Positions 44,374-52,444 of a stretch of DNA of 64,000 bases are shown here, in pieces. The stretch comes from an uncultured Bacteroides sp. Lineage in GTDB: Bacteria; Bacteroidota; Bacteroidia; Bacteroidales; Bacteroidaceae. The notes below the pieces were generated by a model that saw only the letters and a list, made by a program, of their open reading frames with translations, had not been told where the DNA came from and searched no databases. The position numbers and the translations under genes were made by a program. The DNA is taken from assembly GCA_900555635.1 (NCBI GenBank), contig USLU01000002.1, positions 1 to 64,000 on the forward strand, written 5' to 3'. Within the stretch, counting starts at the first letter, position 1; the number at the start of each line of letters is the position of its first letter.

Positions 44374-45321
44374 TTAAGGGTGATAGATTGTGATACGTTT
44401 CCCATCCGTACGGTATTCCAAATCAAGGTTGTAACATATCTTTCTTATTATATTCAAAGGTTCGTCGTCATATTTAATGCTACCACTAAATAAATTGTAA
44501 GAATACGACATGACTTTTTTGTCCAATACGATCTGTGTGCCATACATTTCATCAATTATGGTCAATAGTGAATCCAGTCGCAAGTCGTTGAATGTATATT
44601 GTCCGTCGGACCACTTCAAACATTTTACATCTCTCAATGTCACGTTATTGTTCCGGTCAATAAATGCCCGTTGGTCAGGTTTCATCGATACCAGCTTTCC
44701 TGTCTTTTCGGCATACAAATCAATACGTCCCCTGAACAAAGTGATTTCATTATAAGATGACTGGTTGTTTACACGGAAAACGGTTCCCTTCACTTCTACA
44801 AATGCATCGTTTACAATTACCTTGAATGGATTCTGCTCCTGCCTTTTCACTTCAAATACAGCATCACCTTTTAACCATACATTGCGATGATTTTGAAATT
44901 CATTGGCATAACGTACTGAACTCCCGGGCTGAAGCCACACCTTACTACTATCAGGCAGCATCAGCATACGGCATTCATCAGCATAAATATCATTGAACTC
45001 CACTATCCGGTTCTGAGATGTTCCGCCAATATACCATATTCCTGCCGATAGAATAAAGATAGCAACACAAGCAGCCATCCATTTCCAATACAATAAATAC
45101 TGATGATAAGTATCGACCGGCAAATTGCAGCTATCTTGTACTTTGTTCCAAATGCGCTCTTCACATTCTTTATCGGTTGTAGTACCTCCTTGCTGCCACT
45201 GTTTCTTCATGCACTGCTCTACCATCTCGGTCTCAGACAGTAGTTTCTTCTCCTTTGCAGTAGCTTCATTCCGCAAGTACTTTTCAATCAATCCGGCTTT
45301 ATTATCTTCTTTTACGTTCAT
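44374..45321 (-). CDS. FecR-family anti-sigma factor
   Basis: A 315-residue protein with an N-terminal cytoplasmic DUF4880-like region (about 1-80, EKYLRNEATAKEKKLLSETEMVEQCMKKQW), one membrane helix (about 88-105, WMAACVAIFILSAGIWYI) and a periplasmic FecR domain (about 125-230, RMLMLPDSSKVWLQPGSSVRYAN). The C-terminal part (FNDLRLDSLLTIIDEMYGTQIVL) resembles an STN-interacting domain. It should hold the ECF sigma factor inactive until SusC senses glycan. It is transcribed with SusC, divergent from the sigma gene, and has an 8-G tract upstream. Confidence 0.92.
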   Translation of the reverse strand: MNVKEDNKAGLIEKYLRNEATAKEKKLLSETEMVEQCMKKQWQQGGTTTDKECEERIWNKVQDSCNLPVDTYHQYLLYWKWMAACVAIFILSAGIWYIGGTSQNRIVEFNDIYADECRMLMLPDSSKVWLQPGSSVRYANEFQNHRNVWLKGDAVFEVKRQEQNPFKVIVNDAFVEVKGTVFRVNNQSSYNEITLFRGRIDLYAEKTGKLVSMKPDQRAFIDRNNNVTLRDVKCLKWSDGQYTFNDLRLDSLLTIIDEMYGTQIVLDKKVMSYSYNLFSGSIKYDDEPLNIIRKICYNLDLEYRTDGKRITIYHP

Positions 45322-45440
45322 TTTTTTATTGCGTATCTATAGTAAATACGTCCCAAAACAAACGTCCCCCCCCTTACCCGGTATTTTTTTTTAGAAACTT
45401 CCTCTTTTAAGTTAAAGTTGCATTTTAAGTTTATTTACCC

Positions 45441-45448
45441 TACTTTTG
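45441..45448 (+). promoter_or_regulatory. -7 box TACTTTTG for the ECF sigma gene
   Basis: An exact TAnnTTTG with GTTG at 45417-45420 at a -33-like spacing of 20. The ATG follows at 45471. Confidence 0.5.
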
Positions 45449-45470
45449 TATACGGAATAATTAGATTAAT

Positions 45471-46115
45471 ATGACGGAAGAGGTAGCGATACATAGATTA
45501 ATAGAAGGAGATAAATCAGCTTTTGAATACCTCTATAGGAAATTCTGGAATAAAATATATGATTTCACACGACTCTATATTACTTCTACAGCAGATGCAG
45601 AAGAAGTAGTACACGATGTATTCGTTAAATTATGGGATATACATCCAATGATTAACGAAGAGAAGAATTTCGAAGGATTTCTTTTTATAATGACCCGCAA
45701 TATTATATTCGACAGATTTCGCAAGTCATTCAATGATAGCTTCTACAAAATGACTTTATTAGAAGCTTTCGAAGAAACTTATAGTATTGAAGAAGAATTA
45801 GACGCTGCCGATCTTCATGAGTACATCAAATCCCTTATTTCACAATTACCTCCCCGATGTCAGGAAGTATTCAGATTGAGCAGAGAGCAGAATATGACCT
45901 ATAAAGAAATAGCAGAACTCCTATCCTTGTCCGAAAAAACCGTGGAGCATCATATTTCAGATGCTTTGAAGTTCTTAAGGAGCAGATTGGAACTCTACCT
46001 ATTCTTTACTTTGGTACTTGAAATTCCGGTTCCCAAAGATATGTTGGATATAGATTGTCCGAACGGTATAGAAAAACTGGTTAACGATTACGTTTCAGAA
46101 ACAACCGATCGGTAA
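45471..46115 (+). CDS. ECF sigma factor (RNA polymerase sigma-70 family)
   Basis: A 214-residue protein with a region-2 stretch (about 20-85, FEYLYRKFWNKIYDFTRLYITSTADAEEVVHDVFVKLWD) and region 4 (about 125-182, LPPRCQEVFRLSREQNMTYKEIAELLSLSEKTVEHHISDALKFLR). It should drive transcription of the SusC/SusD locus when released by FecR. It points away from FecR, which is less common than the co-directional order. Its last 35 bases overlap the ABC-ATPase gene on the other strand. Confidence 0.93.
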   Translation: MTEEVAIHRLIEGDKSAFEYLYRKFWNKIYDFTRLYITSTADAEEVVHDVFVKLWDIHPMINEEKNFEGFLFIMTRNIIFDRFRKSFNDSFYKMTLLEAFEETYSIEEELDAADLHEYIKSLISQLPPRCQEVFRLSREQNMTYKEIAELLSLSEKTVEHHISDALKFLRSRLELYLFFTLVLEIPVPKDMLDIDCPNGIEKLVNDYVSETTDR

Positions 46116-47535
46116 TAGTGCCGGGCAACTCATTTTCATAATGTGTCACCATTATCATTGTTTTGTCCCGGCGACGGCAGAAGGCTTCGATTATCTTCTT
46201 CACCCGACGGCGGTTGTAGGTATCGAGTCCATGGAGGGGTTCGTCGAGAATTAACAATTCGGGGTCTTTGACGAAAGCTCGTGCCAATAAGGCAAGGCGT
46301 TGTTCGCCGCTGGAAAGTTGCAGAAAAGGTTTATCTTTTAGAGAAGCAATGCCGAAGATATCCATCCACCACTCGCAGATTGCCATCTGTTCTTCCTTGG
46401 GACGTTTATACAATCCGATACTATCGTGCAGTCCTGAGGCTACAATCTCTATGGCGGGCAGATTTTTCAGATAGGCACGGTGCATCTCGGGGCTGACGTA
46501 ACCAATGTGTTTCTTTATCTCCCAAATACTTTCACCCGTTCCACGTTTCCTCCCGAAGAGGCTGATATCGCAAGCATAGGATTGCGGATTATCGGCACAG
46601 ACCAGACTAAGCAGAGTGGATTTTCCCGCACCGTTTTCTCCACTCAATGCCCATTTCTCTCCACGCATCACGGTCCAGTCGAGCTCTTTCAAGATGGTGC
46701 GATCGTCATAGCGGATGCTTACTTTATTTAGCTTCACTACTTCATCGGACGTGTAATTGGTATTGTCGTATGGCAAGTCCAGTATACGTTGCTGCAATTC
46801 ATCCATTGGAACAACTATATCTTGTGCATGAAATGCTGCCATATAGGCTTCGCGTTCCATTTTCTCACCAACCTTCATCTCATTGACAGGTATGACGTGA
46901 GTAATAAAGGAAGGAATGTCATCTAACATGGAAAGCACAAGCACTATTTGTAGAGTGCCCAAGCGGGTAAGCTGTTCCAGCAGATTGAAAAGTAGCTCAC
47001 GGGTGGAGGCATCCAGTCCGATGAAAGGATTATCCATAATTAAAATACGGGGAGCAGTCAGCAGCGTTTTTGTCAGTTGGAACTTGCGCAGCTCGCCACT
47101 GGACAAGAGAATGATCTTCTTATCGAGCATCGGTTCGATACGAAAGAGTTCAAAGAGTTGTTGTTTCAGTGCCTCGTTCTTCACTTCTCCCAGCATCTCG
47201 CTTACCAGAGGGGTATCTTCCTGATCGTGTGCGTTCCAACGTTGCTGATAATAGTAATTGGCATCGGCAGAACCATAGGTATCACGAAAAGCGATGTACT
47301 TGATATTGTCATAAACAGTATGAGTGGTAGAAGGTGAAAAATCATAAGTCAGTTCTCCTTCCTTCAAAGGGTACTTGCCCGTAAGCATATCTACTAGAAG
47401 GCTTTTTCCTGCTCCATTGGGACCGACAATCGCTAAATGCTCGCCCGCCAGAAAATCTAAAGTAACCGATTGGGATAAACGAACAAGCGGGTTGCGTACT
47501 ACGCCCCCCGCTATGTGTAAAGTATGTTGCGCCAT
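46081..47535 (-). CDS. tandem ABC ATPase, ModF-like
   Basis: A 484-residue soluble protein with two ATP-binding cassettes. The first has Walker A GPNGAGKS (38-45), signature LLSSGELRKFQLTK and Walker B RILIMDNPFIGLD; the second has GENGAGKST, signature LSSGEQRLALLARAF and ELLILDEPLHGLD. The second D-loop and the KHIGYVSPEMH segment resemble ModF/PhrA-type proteins. No permease gene is beside it. Such double ATPases may serve a transporter elsewhere or regulate. A minus-strand -7 box lies at 47562-47569. Confidence 0.85.
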   Translation of the reverse strand: MAQHTLHIAGGVVRNPLVRLSQSVTLDFLAGEHLAIVGPNGAGKSLLVDMLTGKYPLKEGELTYDFSPSTTHTVYDNIKYIAFRDTYGSADANYYYQQRWNAHDQEDTPLVSEMLGEVKNEALKQQLFELFRIEPMLDKKIILLSSGELRKFQLTKTLLTAPRILIMDNPFIGLDASTRELLFNLLEQLTRLGTLQIVLVLSMLDDIPSFITHVIPVNEMKVGEKMEREAYMAAFHAQDIVVPMDELQQRILDLPYDNTNYTSDEVVKLNKVSIRYDDRTILKELDWTVMRGEKWALSGENGAGKSTLLSLVCADNPQSYACDISLFGRKRGTGESIWEIKKHIGYVSPEMHRAYLKNLPAIEIVASGLHDSIGLYKRPKEEQMAICEWWMDIFGIASLKDKPFLQLSSGEQRLALLARAFVKDPELLILDEPLHGLDTYNRRRVKKIIEAFCRRRDKTMIMVTHYENELPGTITDRLFLKRNR

Positions 47536-47561
47536 TTTGAACGTTTTTATAATTGACGGCG

Positions 47562-47569
47562 CAAAGATA
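47562..47569 (-). promoter_or_regulatory. -7 box TATCTTTG for the ABC ATPase gene
   Basis: An exact TAnnTTTG on the minus strand, 26 bases before the ATG at 47535. Confidence 0.45.
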
Positions 47570-47576
47570 AGAGTTA

Positions 47577-47655
47577 TTTAGCGATTAGTGATTAGTGGTT
47601 AGCGATTTGTTTACATAACTTTTGATATTATCACTAACCACTAATCGTTAATTAC
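47577..47655. repeat. GATTAGTGATTA-type repeat hairpin
   Basis: GATTAGTGGTTAG (47590-47602) pairs with CTAACCACTAATC (47634-47646), within longer degenerate runs of the same unit. The motif matches the repeat at 5949-6024. It lies between the pullulanase stop (47652) and the ABC-ATPase promoter. Confidence 0.7.
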
Positions 47656-49649
47656 TTATAAAGTATCATTGCCGATTGGGCGGGCACAAAAGCTTCTGCT
47701 CCATAAACTGTTCCCAAACCTTGCTCATTGATGAAGCCGTCTTTGCAGACTACGGTATATTTACCTTCGGGAACGGCTACTTTTGCAGGCTGCTTGCGAG
47801 CGTTCAGTATGACTATAATATCTTGCCATGCATCGCCGTTGGCATTATCTTTCAACCGATAAGCCACCACATTGCTACCTTCGACGGGCAGGAATTCCAG
47901 ATGCTTACGTACCAAGTCGGCATTCCCCATACGGAAAGCAGGATGATTCTTGCGAAGCTGTATCAAACCTTTATAGTATGCAAATACATCGGCATGTTCC
48001 ATCTTGCCTTTCCAGTTGATGGCATTGATGGAGTCGGGACTCTGGAAACTGTTGTGTACGCCTTTCTTGTCGCGCATCACTTCTTCGCCGGCGTAAATAA
48101 ACGGTACACCTTGTGAAGTAAATACAGCAGTCTGAGCTAACTTGTCCAGTTTAGACATTTCTTCGGGAGTAATGCCCGGAATGCTTGATTTCAGTCGATC
48201 TACCAAGCACATATCATCGTGGCAAGATACATAGCTAATCATCTGCGTAGGCTGTTCCGCCCACGGAGCCTTGCTATAATTTACCGAATCATTGTTTACT
48301 TGCGGATGCTTGATCGCTCCTACAATACCAAACTTGATACTTTCTTCTCCACCGGGAAGTCCGGCAAGGAATGCTCCCTGATGGTTGTCATTAAACGGAC
48401 CACGCAGTGCATCGCGCATTTCATCGGAGAAAGCAGCGATTCCCGGCATCTTATATGTATTGGCTTTCATGGCCAAAGAGTCTTGCGACATCTGCGGAGC
48501 CTGAGCTGCCCAGCCTTCGCCATATATAAAGATAGTAGGATCGATGGCAGTTGCAGCCTTGCGGATCTCGTTCATTGTTTCAATGTCATGTATCCCCATC
48601 AAGTCGAAACGGAAACCGTCGATATGATATTCGTTAATCCAATGTTGTACGGATTCTATCATGTACTTGCGCATCATGGCACGGTCACTGGCTGTTTCAT
48701 TGCCGCAAGCCGAACCATCGGCATAAGTACCGTCCGGTTTTTGACGATAGAAGTAACCGGGAACGGTACGTTCAAAGTTACTATCTGATGTATTGAAAGT
48801 ATGATTGTAAACGACATCCAGCACCACACGAATACCTGCCTTATGCAGCGCTTGCACCATCTGCTTGAACTCACGGATACGAACTTCCGGTTTATAAGGG
48901 TCGGTAGAGTACGAACCGTCGGGCACATTATAATTCTGCGGATCATACCCCCAGTTATATTTATTCTCATCAAGTTTCGTTTCATCCACAGAAGCGTAAT
49001 CATAGGAAGGAAGAATATGAACGTGAGTTACACCCAGCTCTTTCAAATGATCAATACCCGTAGAAAGATTGTCGAGGCTTACTGTACCCTGCTCTGTAAG
49101 AGCCAGGAATTTACCTTTATTCTTAATGCCCGATGACGGGTCGATGGAGAAATCGCGGTGGTGCATCTCGTAGATGATAACATCTGCCGGAGAAGCCAAT
49201 GCAGGACGTTTATCATCTGCCCAACCTTCAGGATCTGTGGACTTCATATCGAGAATAGCCGCCCGCTTGCCATTCACGCCTACGGCTTTGGCATTGATAC
49301 CCGGAGTATCTCCCAGCCACTTATCATTGATCTTCACATTGAATGTGTAGAATTTACCTTTCAAATCTTTCTCTACTTTAGCCTTCCAAGTTCCATCTTC
49401 CGAGGGTTCCATGCTAACAGTTTCGTATGCATGACCACCGTCTCCCGCGTCGAATAACATCAAACGAACTTCATCGGCTGTAGGTGACCATAAAGAAAAA
49501 TGTGTAACGGCAGGAGTATATTCCATTTCCGTCAGGCTACCCGAACGAACGGGATAAAGTTCATACGAAGTATATTCTTTCTTCGCAGGAGCGCAACTTA
49601 CGACCGTTGTCGCAGCAACTCCAATAATGGCAAGTTCATTCAATTTCAT
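47652..49649 (-). CDS. pulA: type I pullulanase (GH13), lipoprotein
   Basis: A 665-residue lipoprotein (TTVVSC, Cys19). An N-terminal CBM48-like domain (about 45-120) precedes the GH13 barrel. The pullulanase signature YNWGYDP is at 231-237, and the conserved regions are DVVYNHT, GFRFDLMG (nucleophile Asp349), EGW (acid/base Glu378) and SCHDD. It cleaves alpha-1,6 branches of pullulan or glycogen/starch at the cell envelope. It is not next to a starch SusCD pair in this window. A C-terminal beta domain follows the barrel. Confidence 0.95.
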   Translation of the reverse strand: MKLNELAIIGVAATTVVSCAPAKKEYTSYELYPVRSGSLTEMEYTPAVTHFSLWSPTADEVRLMLFDAGDGGHAYETVSMEPSEDGTWKAKVEKDLKGKFYTFNVKINDKWLGDTPGINAKAVGVNGKRAAILDMKSTDPEGWADDKRPALASPADVIIYEMHHRDFSIDPSSGIKNKGKFLALTEQGTVSLDNLSTGIDHLKELGVTHVHILPSYDYASVDETKLDENKYNWGYDPQNYNVPDGSYSTDPYKPEVRIREFKQMVQALHKAGIRVVLDVVYNHTFNTSDSNFERTVPGYFYRQKPDGTYADGSACGNETASDRAMMRKYMIESVQHWINEYHIDGFRFDLMGIHDIETMNEIRKAATAIDPTIFIYGEGWAAQAPQMSQDSLAMKANTYKMPGIAAFSDEMRDALRGPFNDNHQGAFLAGLPGGEESIKFGIVGAIKHPQVNNDSVNYSKAPWAEQPTQMISYVSCHDDMCLVDRLKSSIPGITPEEMSKLDKLAQTAVFTSQGVPFIYAGEEVMRDKKGVHNSFQSPDSINAINWKGKMEHADVFAYYKGLIQLRKNHPAFRMGNADLVRKHLEFLPVEGSNVVAYRLKDNANGDAWQDIIVILNARKQPAKVAVPEGKYTVVCKDGFINEQGLGTVYGAEAFVPAQSAMILYK

Positions 49650-49715
49650 GATACTGTCTTTAAGTATTAAATATATTACTCTATTTTAAGTCTTACTTTA
49701 TCAACTGTCACCTTA

Positions 49716-50288
49716 TCACCCCTTCTTCACCTTATCCGGATTTTTTGCAATGAAGTCCTTCCAGCCGTGATAGCCTTTCTCTACCGTGGGGCGTCCCATT
49801 TGCAAGTAATGGCAATAAGCGGCGGCAAGTCCATCCGTGGCATCCATAAAAGTCGGCATATCTTCTTTAGGAAAGCGGAGCATACGTTGTAGCATGTCAG
49901 CCACTTGTTCTTTGGATGCCTGCCCTTTTCCGGTAATCGCCATCTTGATTTTTAGAGGAGCATATTCGGTAATAGGAATGTCTCTGCTTAAAGCAACAGC
50001 CATAGCTACTCCCTGTGCACGTCCCAACTTCAACATGGATTGTACGTTCTTTCCGAAGAATGGGGCTTCAATAGCCAGTTCGTCAGGCAGATAGCTTTCG
50101 ATGATGCCCAGCACCCGTTCGTGGATATAGCGCAGTTTTAAATAATGGTCTTTAAACTTGCGGAGGTCAATAATGCCCATTGCTATCATTTCAGGCTTTG
50201 TCCCCACTACACGGAGAACTCCATAGCCCATAATGGTAGTACCGGGGTCGATACCCAAGATAATTTTTTCTTTTACCGGATGTATCAC
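49716..50288 (-). CDS. ruvC: crossover junction endodeoxyribonuclease RuvC
   Basis: A 190-residue Holliday-junction resolvase with the RuvC acidic tetrad: Asp14 (ILGIDPGT), Glu74 (LAIEAPFFGK), Asp149 and Asp152 (FMDATDGLAAAYCH). It cleaves junctions together with RuvAB in recombination repair. Its start overlaps the upstream DUF4286-type gene by 4 bp (50285-50288), so the two are translationally coupled. Confidence 0.96.
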   Translation of the reverse strand: MIHPVKEKIILGIDPGTTIMGYGVLRVVGTKPEMIAMGIIDLRKFKDHYLKLRYIHERVLGIIESYLPDELAIEAPFFGKNVQSMLKLGRAQGVAMAVALSRDIPITEYAPLKIKMAITGKGQASKEQVADMLQRMLRFPKEDMPTFMDATDGLAAAYCHYLQMGRPTVEKGYHGWKDFIAKNPDKVKKG

Positions 50289-50590
50289 ACAATTACCTCC
50301 ATCAATGTAGGAAAGCCGATAACTTTGTCTTTAAAGGTTTTCAGCAATTCCTCGTTCAACTTCACACCTTGTTCCTGATGCCAACGATGCAGTTTGGCAG
50401 AATCTTCTACTTCAAATTGTACAGAGAAACAGATACTGCCTTCTTCTATATGACTCAAGATACGGGCAATGCGCGGAGCAGTCAACGTTCCGTTCTTCTC
50501 TACTTCAGGAAAATAGTATTCCTGCATCCACACCAGGAAGTATTTTTCCTGTCCTTCTTCTACATGATAAGTTGTATTATATATCAGCAT
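50285..50590 (-). CDS. DUF4286-type small protein
   Basis: A 101-residue protein from the ATG at 50590 (MLIYNTTYHVEEGQEKYFLVWMQEYYFPEVEKNG), a pattern of the DUF4286 family with a ferredoxin-like fold. The frame continues upstream to 50626, but the -7 box at 50615-50622 shows the shorter start is used. It is coupled to ruvC by a 4-bp overlap. The biochemical role is unknown. Confidence 0.75.
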   Translation of the reverse strand: MLIYNTTYHVEEGQEKYFLVWMQEYYFPEVEKNGTLTAPRIARILSHIEEGSICFSVQFEVEDSAKLHRWHQEQGVKLNEELLKTFKDKVIGFPTLMEVIV

Positions 50591-50614
50591 AACGTATTTT
50601 TTCAAATTGTTTCG

Positions 50615-50622
50615 CAAACATA
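50615..50622 (-). promoter_or_regulatory. -7 box TATGTTTG for the DUF4286-ruvC operon
   Basis: An exact TAnnTTTG on the minus strand, 24 bases before the ATG at 50590. It is back to back with the tRNA promoter box at 50646-50653. Confidence 0.5.
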
Positions 50623-50645
50623 GCAATTATTTCAGAATAATGCAT

Positions 50646-50653
50646 TATATTTG
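50646..50653 (+). promoter_or_regulatory. -7 box TATATTTG for tRNA-Ala
   Basis: An exact TAnnTTTG about 40 bases before the tRNA 5' end. Confidence 0.4.
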
Positions 50654-50693
50654 CGCCATCAAAAAAAGCGGTACTTCCGCAAACGTTAGCAAC

Positions 50694-50767
50694 GGGGCGT
50701 TAGCTCATCTGGCTAGAGCGCGACACTGGCAGTGTCGAGGTGATCGGTTCGAGTCCGATACGCTCCA
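50694..50767 (+). tRNA. tRNA-Ala (anticodon GGC)
   Basis: A 74-nt cloverleaf. The 7-bp acceptor stem contains a G3:U70 wobble pair, the alanine identity element. The D arm is GCTC/GAGC, the anticodon stem CGACA/TGTCG with loop CTGGCAG (anticodon GGC), and the T arm ATCGG/CCGAT with loop TTCGAGT. CCA is not encoded. It reads GCC codons. A terminator follows directly. Confidence 0.95.
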
Positions 50768-50768
50768 C

Positions 50769-50801
50769 AAAAAAATCCTAATCATTGATTAGGATTTTTT
50801 T
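50769..50801 (+). terminator. terminator after tRNA-Ala
   Basis: ATCCTAATCA (50775-50784) pairs with TGATTAGGAT (50786-50795) and flanking A/T bases extend the stem. A T run follows directly. The A run on the left could also serve the minus strand. Confidence 0.85.
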
Positions 50802-50844
50802 GTTTATCCAAGGATACATCACAGCAAGGCTGTTTAAGGATCAA

Positions 50845-51207
50845 TCAGAATCCTAACATTGCAGCCGGTGATATATTCAACACCCGACAAAGCAAACGGG
50901 CAATTTTCAAAGTAGGCTCTGCCCTTCCGGACAGATAGTCACTCACACGCGATGGACTTATTCCTATCTCACCGGCAAGTTGCTTTTGGCTCATTCCTTT
51001 TTCTTCAAGAGAAAGTTCTATCAATTCGGCAACTGTTGGCTTCGCTATTGGATAATGTTCCTTTTCGTAAGCAATCACGATATCAGACATAACGGTAAGT
51101 TCCACTGCATTTTTATCGTTTGCAGAAGTGTTGTCGTCAACCAATGACAGAAGTTCCTCTACACGCGCCAAGGCAAATTCATATTGTTCTTTCGTTACTT
51201 TATTCAT
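50845..51207 (-). CDS. higA: HigA-type antitoxin
   Basis: A 120-residue protein with an N-terminal helical part and a C-terminal XRE-type helix-turn-helix (about 68-118, EKGMSQKQLAGEIGISPSRVSDYLSGRAEPTLKIARLLCRVLNIS). It lies 11 bp downstream of a HigB-like toxin gene, the reversed toxin-first order typical of higBA. It should neutralise the toxin and repress the promoter at 51536-51543. Confidence 0.9.
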   Translation of the reverse strand: MNKVTKEQYEFALARVEELLSLVDDNTSANDKNAVELTVMSDIVIAYEKEHYPIAKPTVAELIELSLEEKGMSQKQLAGEIGISPSRVSDYLSGRAEPTLKIARLLCRVLNISPAAMLGF

Positions 51208-51218
51208 ATCTTAACACC

Positions 51219-51518
51219 TTAAATGGTTGAACAATCTATTTTATTGTAATCTTTATGTGTACCTATCCAACGTATGAACACATATCCTATTGTAAACTTA
51301 ACAACCACCACCAAACGATAATTGTTGCCTCTAATATTGAAAATGTAGTGTTGGTTGCCTACATAGTCGGCAGAGAGAAAATCAACCTTTATATCAGACA
51401 GATTTTTCCACTCGGCTTTTTCAGCAATATCGTACCAGCGCTCTAAGGCTATACGTGAATCTTCATTACCTTTTGTTTCATAAAAGTCCTTCAGTTTCTT
51501 ATGTGATACAACTCTCAT
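51219..51518 (-). CDS. higB: HigB-type toxin (mRNA interferase)
   Basis: A 99-residue protein with the HigB pattern: RVVSHKKLKDFYETKGNEDSRIALERWYDIAEKAEWKNLSDIKVDF, then YVGNQHYIFNIRGNNYRLVVVVKFTIGYVFIRWIGTHKDYNKI. This is the family whose members cut ribosome-bound mRNA. It starts the operon; the antitoxin follows. A minus-strand -7 box is at 51536-51543, 17 bases before the ATG. Confidence 0.9.
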   Translation of the reverse strand: MRVVSHKKLKDFYETKGNEDSRIALERWYDIAEKAEWKNLSDIKVDFLSADYVGNQHYIFNIRGNNYRLVVVVKFTIGYVFIRWIGTHKDYNKIDCSTI

Positions 51519-51535
51519 TCTTTTTTCATTTTATG

Positions 51536-51543
51536 CAAAGGTA
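51536..51543 (-). promoter_or_regulatory. -7 box TACCTTTG for higBA
   Basis: An exact TAnnTTTG on the minus strand 17 bases before the higB ATG, so HigA could easily repress by binding here. Confidence 0.5.
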
Positions 51544-51742
51544 TTCAATTATTTTGAATTATAGAACTTTACTATGAAAATATTCTAAAAAATAGAATCA
51601 GCAAAATAATACAGGATAATTGAAACAACACTCACTATCCACTTCCAGCATAAATAAGTCCTATATCTATTGGATTTCTCCCTAGGACTGAGTACCTTTG
51701 AGTCGTATTCTGAGAGGTCACAACATCGGGACCTTTTCCATG

Positions 51743-51835
51743 AAAACATCCGGGTCTTTTACCCCAAAAGACCCGGATGTTTTATATTAATAGATCCCCA
51801 TCTTTTGGGGCAAAAGATCCGGATGTTTTGACCCC
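51743..51835. repeat. twin hairpin element, one perfect and one degenerate copy
   Basis: The first hairpin has perfect 18-bp arms (51743-51760 and 51766-51783) with loop ACCCC. A second, decayed copy follows at about 51795-51835 in which CAAAAGATCCGGATGTTTTG and a CCCC/GGGG core are preserved but one arm is replaced. The unit sits in an otherwise gene-free stretch (51544-51918) between higB and the HU-like gene. Confidence 0.75.
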
Positions 51836-51918
51836 TCAGTCGTAATATGTGATAGGCTAAGGTCTAATGTGTGGGGAGCTAAGTCTTTATACCTGTTACC
51901 TTAAACAATAATAAAGCT

Positions 51919-52347
51919 ATGTCAATGAATTACGTAGTCCGCAAGAAGGTGGACAAGAGTGGAGACAAGGAAGTGGTGCGCTACTATGCCGCATCGAAAG
52001 TAGTACAACCCGAGCCGGTAAGCAACAAGGAACTGGCTGAGAGACTGGCAGAAAGAAGTTCGTTACAGACGGGTGATGCACAGTCCGTACTGGTGCAGTT
52101 ACCGGACATCATCGCCGATTATCTGGCAAGCGGACGCACAGTGAACATCAAAGGATTAGGCAACTTTTTTCCCGCCATGACCAGCGAACCGGTAGAGCGA
52201 ATAGAAGACTGCACGGCGGACAAAGTACGCGTCACCCGCATCTGCTTCCGGGCATCGAAAGAGTTTATGGCACGTATTTATAGGTATCTGGACTTGTTCA
52301 GCATGCAGGTGCATGATTTGAAGAAGGAACTGAAGAAAAAGAAATGA
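51919..52347 (+). CDS. HU-family DNA-binding protein (long, Bacteroides type)
   Basis: A 142-residue protein of the HU-related family. It has a Bacteroides-type N-terminus (MNYVVRKKVDKSGDKEVVRYYAASKVVQ), an HU-like core with SNKELAERLAERSSLQTGDAQSVLVQLPDIIADYLASGRTVNIKGLGNFF, and a basic C-terminus (DLKKELKKKK). It is expected to bind DNA as a nucleoid-type protein. It lies just before the structured RNA at 52445. Confidence 0.9.
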   Translation: MSMNYVVRKKVDKSGDKEVVRYYAASKVVQPEPVSNKELAERLAERSSLQTGDAQSVLVQLPDIIADYLASGRTVNIKGLGNFFPAMTSEPVERIEDCTADKVRVTRICFRASKEFMARIYRYLDLFSMQVHDLKKELKKKK

Positions 52348-52408
52348 GTATGTGAAGAGATAGCCTATTCAGTTTCCGGATAGATTGTCTTGAAAAATAC
52401 ATGAATCT

Positions 52409-52439
52409 TTTGGCGTTCATATTATTTTTTGTAGCTTTG
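52409..52439 (+). promoter_or_regulatory. near-ideal promoter (TTTG, 19 bp, TAGCTTTG) of the structured RNA
   Basis: TTTG at 52409-52412 and TAGCTTTG at 52432-52439 match the Bacteroides -33/-7 consensus with 19-bp spacing, the best promoter in the window. The predicted transcript start is about 52445, exactly where the first hairpin arm begins. Confidence 0.8.
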
Positions 52440-52444
52440 TAACG

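Noticed and set aside
50694..50767. tRNA gene as integration site of an island
   Set aside because: No integrase and no second copy of the tRNA 3' end was noticed downstream; the neighbours are a toxin-antitoxin pair and ordinary genes.
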